From assembly GCF_000407485.1 (NCBI RefSeq), contig NZ_ASWD01000003.1, forward strand, positions 434,001 through 498,000: DNA of 64,000 nucleotides. Reading direction: 5' to 3'. The notes under the pieces were generated by a model. The model worked only from the letters and a program-made list of their open reading frames with translations. It did no database searches and was not told where the DNA came from. Position numbers and translations under genes: made by a program. The DNA is from Enterococcus pallens ATCC BAA-351 (GTDB lineage: Bacteria; Bacillota; Bacilli; Lactobacillales; Enterococcaceae). This document shows positions 61,713 through 64,000 of the stretch, piece by piece (the first letter of the stretch is position 1; each line of letters starts with the position of its first letter).

Positions 61713-62963
61713 TTATTTATGGCGTGAACTACGACTTCTGATTTGCTCACTATTTGTATCGTAGAATTCTTGATAATCATAGTAATAATCATACTCATAT
61801 TCTTCATCCTCAAATGATTGTTGCCCAGCTAAACCCAACAAACTAAAAGTCAATGGAATCCAAAAACCGGCGTTAAGTGTATCCTCCATAGTAGATTGAA
61901 GTAAAATACCAAAAAAAGCAATTAAAAAACTATAACGAACGACTTCAAAATCTCTTTTGAAAATAACGGACCATACAATATATAAAATGAATAAGCTAAC
62001 CAAAATTAAACCAATAATCCCATACTGACCTAGAATCGAGTTATAGCTATTATGATAGCCTAATACTTCATTACCTCTATGAAAAGTAAAAGGATACATG
62101 CCAACTAAAACTTGTTGACTTGTTTCAAATAATTTCTCATAAAATTCTCGCCATATTTCTTCTCTACCAGTAAAAATATTCACCTCGTCAGAAAAAGCAA
62201 CAAAATAAGAAATCGGAAAAATAGTTGTTAGAAAGACTGTATAAATACCTCCGTAAAAGTATTTTAATTTTTCTTTAGCATTTTCGGGGAACACATCTAA
62301 AATGACAAAACACACTGTTGCGGCAAATGAAGCTTTAGATTGTACTACCCAAGTACCAACCAGTCCTAACAAGTAAATAGGATATACAATCCAATCACTC
62401 CAACCCATTCTTAAAGATTTGAATAAACAAACAGATAGAAAACTTGCTGTCATGACAGACGCCCCAATTGTGTTCGTATTAATCCAAATCTCTTTTAATT
62501 TGTTCGTTGGTGCCCAAATAGAATTCCCCTCAGATGGTGGTGGCATCTCTGTAAAAATGCGATACATGGTAATCAATAGGATAACTAATATAATTCCTCC
62601 CAGTAATGCCCGGATCCACTTAGTAAAATAGACAATTTTAAAATCAATAACTACGATTATGATTAATGCAGGTATCACATTCTGAAAGAAACCTGCTCCA
62701 CGTAAATCAGAAAACTGAGAATAAAATGGAACACTGACAACTGCTAATATCACCCAAACCCAGTCAGCAATACTTAATCGATAAATATTCAATAGTAGTA
62801 CAGCAATTGCACCGTATGTTACATAACGGACCATGCCAGTGTACAAGTCAAGCATTGGCTGAGTGCCAATACCGCGTGTCCAGAGAAAATAGCAGGCACT
62901 AATCATTACAAAAAGAATGAAAAGGCTAATCGTATTTAAAACATTTGTATCTCTATCTCGCAT
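61713..62963 (-). CDS. O-antigen-ligase-like membrane protein in Epa locus
   Basis: 416-residue polytopic membrane protein with about eleven helices. The Wzy/WaaL-type loop contains VLVGMYPFTFHRGNEVLGYHNSYNSILGQYGIIG, of which HNSYNSILGQYG is the recognised motif. The tail is acidic and Tyr-rich (YEYDYYYDYQEFYD), then basic. It could ligate or polymerise polysaccharide. It follows the partial gene at 62985 and ends at a perfect hairpin. It corresponds in position to the membrane genes before epaL, but I do not assign a letter. Confidence 0.8.
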   Translation of the reverse strand: MRDRDTNVLNTISLFILFVMISACYFLWTRGIGTQPMLDLYTGMVRYVTYGAIAVLLLNIYRLSIADWVWVILAVVSVPFYSQFSDLRGAGFFQNVIPALIIIVVIDFKIVYFTKWIRALLGGIILVILLITMYRIFTEMPPPSEGNSIWAPTNKLKEIWINTNTIGASVMTASFLSVCLFKSLRMGWSDWIVYPIYLLGLVGTWVVQSKASFAATVCFVILDVFPENAKEKLKYFYGGIYTVFLTTIFPISYFVAFSDEVNIFTGREEIWREFYEKLFETSQQVLVGMYPFTFHRGNEVLGYHNSYNSILGQYGIIGLILVSLFILYIVWSVIFKRDFEVVRYSFLIAFFGILLQSTMEDTLNAGFWIPLTFSLLGLAGQQSFEDEEYEYDYYYDYQEFYDTNSEQIRSRSSRHK

Positions 62964-62984
62964 TTTTCTCTCCTTTTAATTCTC

Positions 62985-64000
62985 TTATTGATAATAATTG
63001 TATGGATTTACCGGCAAATTATTTTCAGTCGGATTAGGTAAACTGGAGCCTGAATCAGCAATAGTTGATGGAGTATCTGTATTAGAAGCTGATGAATCTT
63101 CAGGAAAACTCACTTCAAAAATTTGCCATTTACCCTTTTCAGGACCATAAATCCGATTAAAATGGGCATAATTACCAGCATTGTATCCTTCCAAAGGTCT
63201 TTTACTAACCACATATTTTACACCGAGTTCCTTAAGAGGATTAAAATTTATTTCTACAACAAAAGCATCCGGATTTGTTAGTTTAAAAACAGTGTCTCTA
63301 TCAGTAACATATGCATCAATATGAGCGTATCGATTATAAACTTTTTCATTTGTCTTTTCCGGATCAACGTCTTTCCACATCTTCATATCGGGATAAAAAC
63401 GAACAGTATTATAAGTCTTTACTCCTAGTGCAGGTAGAAAATTGTATAAACGATTTTCAGCTATCCAAAGTTGTCCTGGGTCTTCTTGATTCTGTTTCAT
63501 AATTGCTTTTGCTAGGGTCTTTTCATAAATTGCTCCGGTTCCATGAACGACTGGATTTACGAAGAAGCCACAAGCTATCGTACAAATTAGCATTAACAGG
63601 CTGGCTATCTTCTTCTTTCGAGCTAAGATGAACCATATAATTAAAGCGACAACTGCAGTAGTTGCAATCAGGTCAAAGAAGTTGAAATATTTCATCACAG
63701 GTGAATTGACTAATCCTGCGTAAATAGAAATACCTGAGACAAGTACAATTACTCCTCTAAGCCATCGAGGCAAACGTTTCTGATCAAAAATAAAACCAAT
63801 AAACCAAATAGTTAACAACAAAGCAACGAAATTGAAGGTGAATATGGCACGTGTGGTTGGCACATATGATAATAAAGTTGCTTTTGCTAAATTTTCTGAC
63901 AATCCAAAAACCATAAAGGCTAACAAAGCCAAGGAAAAGCTCAGAAGATTCAAGCCTAAATAGTTTTCTTTCCTGAGTTCTTTTTTAAATAAAACAATAA
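62985..64000 (-). CDS. YfhO/GT-C-like membrane protein (partial, N-terminus outside window)
   Basis: At least 338 residues, open to the window edge; a TTG at 63953 is not a convincing start because the frame continues upstream with IVLFKKELRKENYLG. About five helices fill the first 150 visible residues, then an extracytoplasmic domain with YNFLPALGVKTYNTV, GVKYVVSKRPL and a Ser/Thr/Asn-rich tail ending NPYNYYQ. This layout, with a GVKYVVS-type strand, resembles the C-terminal half of YfhO-type GT-C proteins. It heads the Epa membrane pair and likely modifies the polysaccharide outside the cell. Confidence 0.72.
   Translation of the reverse strand, partial: IVLFKKELRKENYLGLNLLSFSLALLAFMVFGLSENLAKATLLSYVPTTRAIFTFNFVALLLTIWFIGFIFDQKRLPRWLRGVIVLVSGISIYAGLVNSPVMKYFNFFDLIATTAVVALIIWFILARKKKIASLLMLICTIACGFFVNPVVHGTGAIYEKTLAKAIMKQNQEDPGQLWIAENRLYNFLPALGVKTYNTVRFYPDMKMWKDVDPEKTNEKVYNRYAHIDAYVTDRDTVFKLTNPDAFVVEINFNPLKELGVKYVVSKRPLEGYNAGNYAHFNRIYGPEKGKWQIFEVSFPEDSSASNTDTPSTIADSGSSLPNPTENNLPVNPYNYYQ

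Noticed and set aside
1-64000. CRISPR arrays, transposases, integrases, tRNA and rRNA genes
   Set aside because: No regularly spaced repeats, recombinase motifs or recognisable RNA-gene sequences were seen.

Overview
This window is a low-GC Firmicutes chromosome segment that most resembles Enterococcus. The reasons are the FabT-type fatty-acid operon, the bgsA/bgsB glycolipid pair, the ptsHI/clpE/DUF1827 neighbourhood, a liaFSR operon beside greA and mltG, and an enterococcal polysaccharide antigen (Epa)-type locus. The species cannot be fixed from sequence alone. There are no rRNA or tRNA genes, insertion sequences, CRISPR arrays or prophage genes that I can see. Most genes lie on the minus strand.

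Layout. 1-4 kb: type II fatty acid synthesis (fabT-fabH-acpP-fabD-fabG-fabF, fabF cut by the window edge), with two tandem FabT-type operators at its promoter and no fabK between acpP and fabD. 4-9 kb: membrane-lipid genes (cfa, bgsA, bgsB) with a YkuJ-family protein and a beta-hydroxyacid dehydrogenase. 9-14 kb: ptsHI, divergent from clpE, which carries both a perfect CIRCE (HrcA) element and a CtsR heptad repeat. 14-31 kb: housekeeping and envelope genes (prfC, an L,D-transpeptidase, a CorC-type transporter, an AI-2E exporter-family protein, mutY, recX, rlmD, an LCP ligase, sodA). 31-37 kb: two more copies of a large GT-C-like membrane protein first seen at 14.3 kb, a GtrB-type polyprenyl-phosphate glycosyltransferase and a KtrA-type RCK protein. 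37-42 kb: liaFSR, greA, mltG. 42-64 kb: the Epa-type cell-wall polysaccharide locus.

How the genes work together. The window is dominated by envelope construction. FabT controls acyl chain supply; Cfa and BgsAB modify membrane lipids; LiaFSR senses envelope damage; MltG, the L,D-transpeptidase and LCP proteins act on peptidoglycan and polymer attachment. GtrA, GtrB and three paralogous GT-C-like proteins look like a dispersed three-component system for glycosylating wall polymers outside the membrane. The Epa locus divides into a conserved part (ABC exporter epaL/epaM, large glycosyltransferases epaN/epaO, initiating transferase epaR) and an AT-rich variable part (Wzx flippase, Wzy-like polymerase, LicD, IspD/TarI-type cytidylyltransferase, two SDR enzymes, several glycosyltransferases). 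The variable part probably builds a polyol-phosphate-containing decoration.

The most interesting items are the dispersed GtrA/GtrB/GT-C set, the cytidylyltransferase-SDR-LicD cassette, the EpaN/EpaO tandem paralogues in which the second EpaN GT-A domain looks degenerate, the dual CIRCE/CtsR control of clpE, and a structured intergenic RNA candidate next to a 27-codon mini-ORF near 31.2-31.5 kb.
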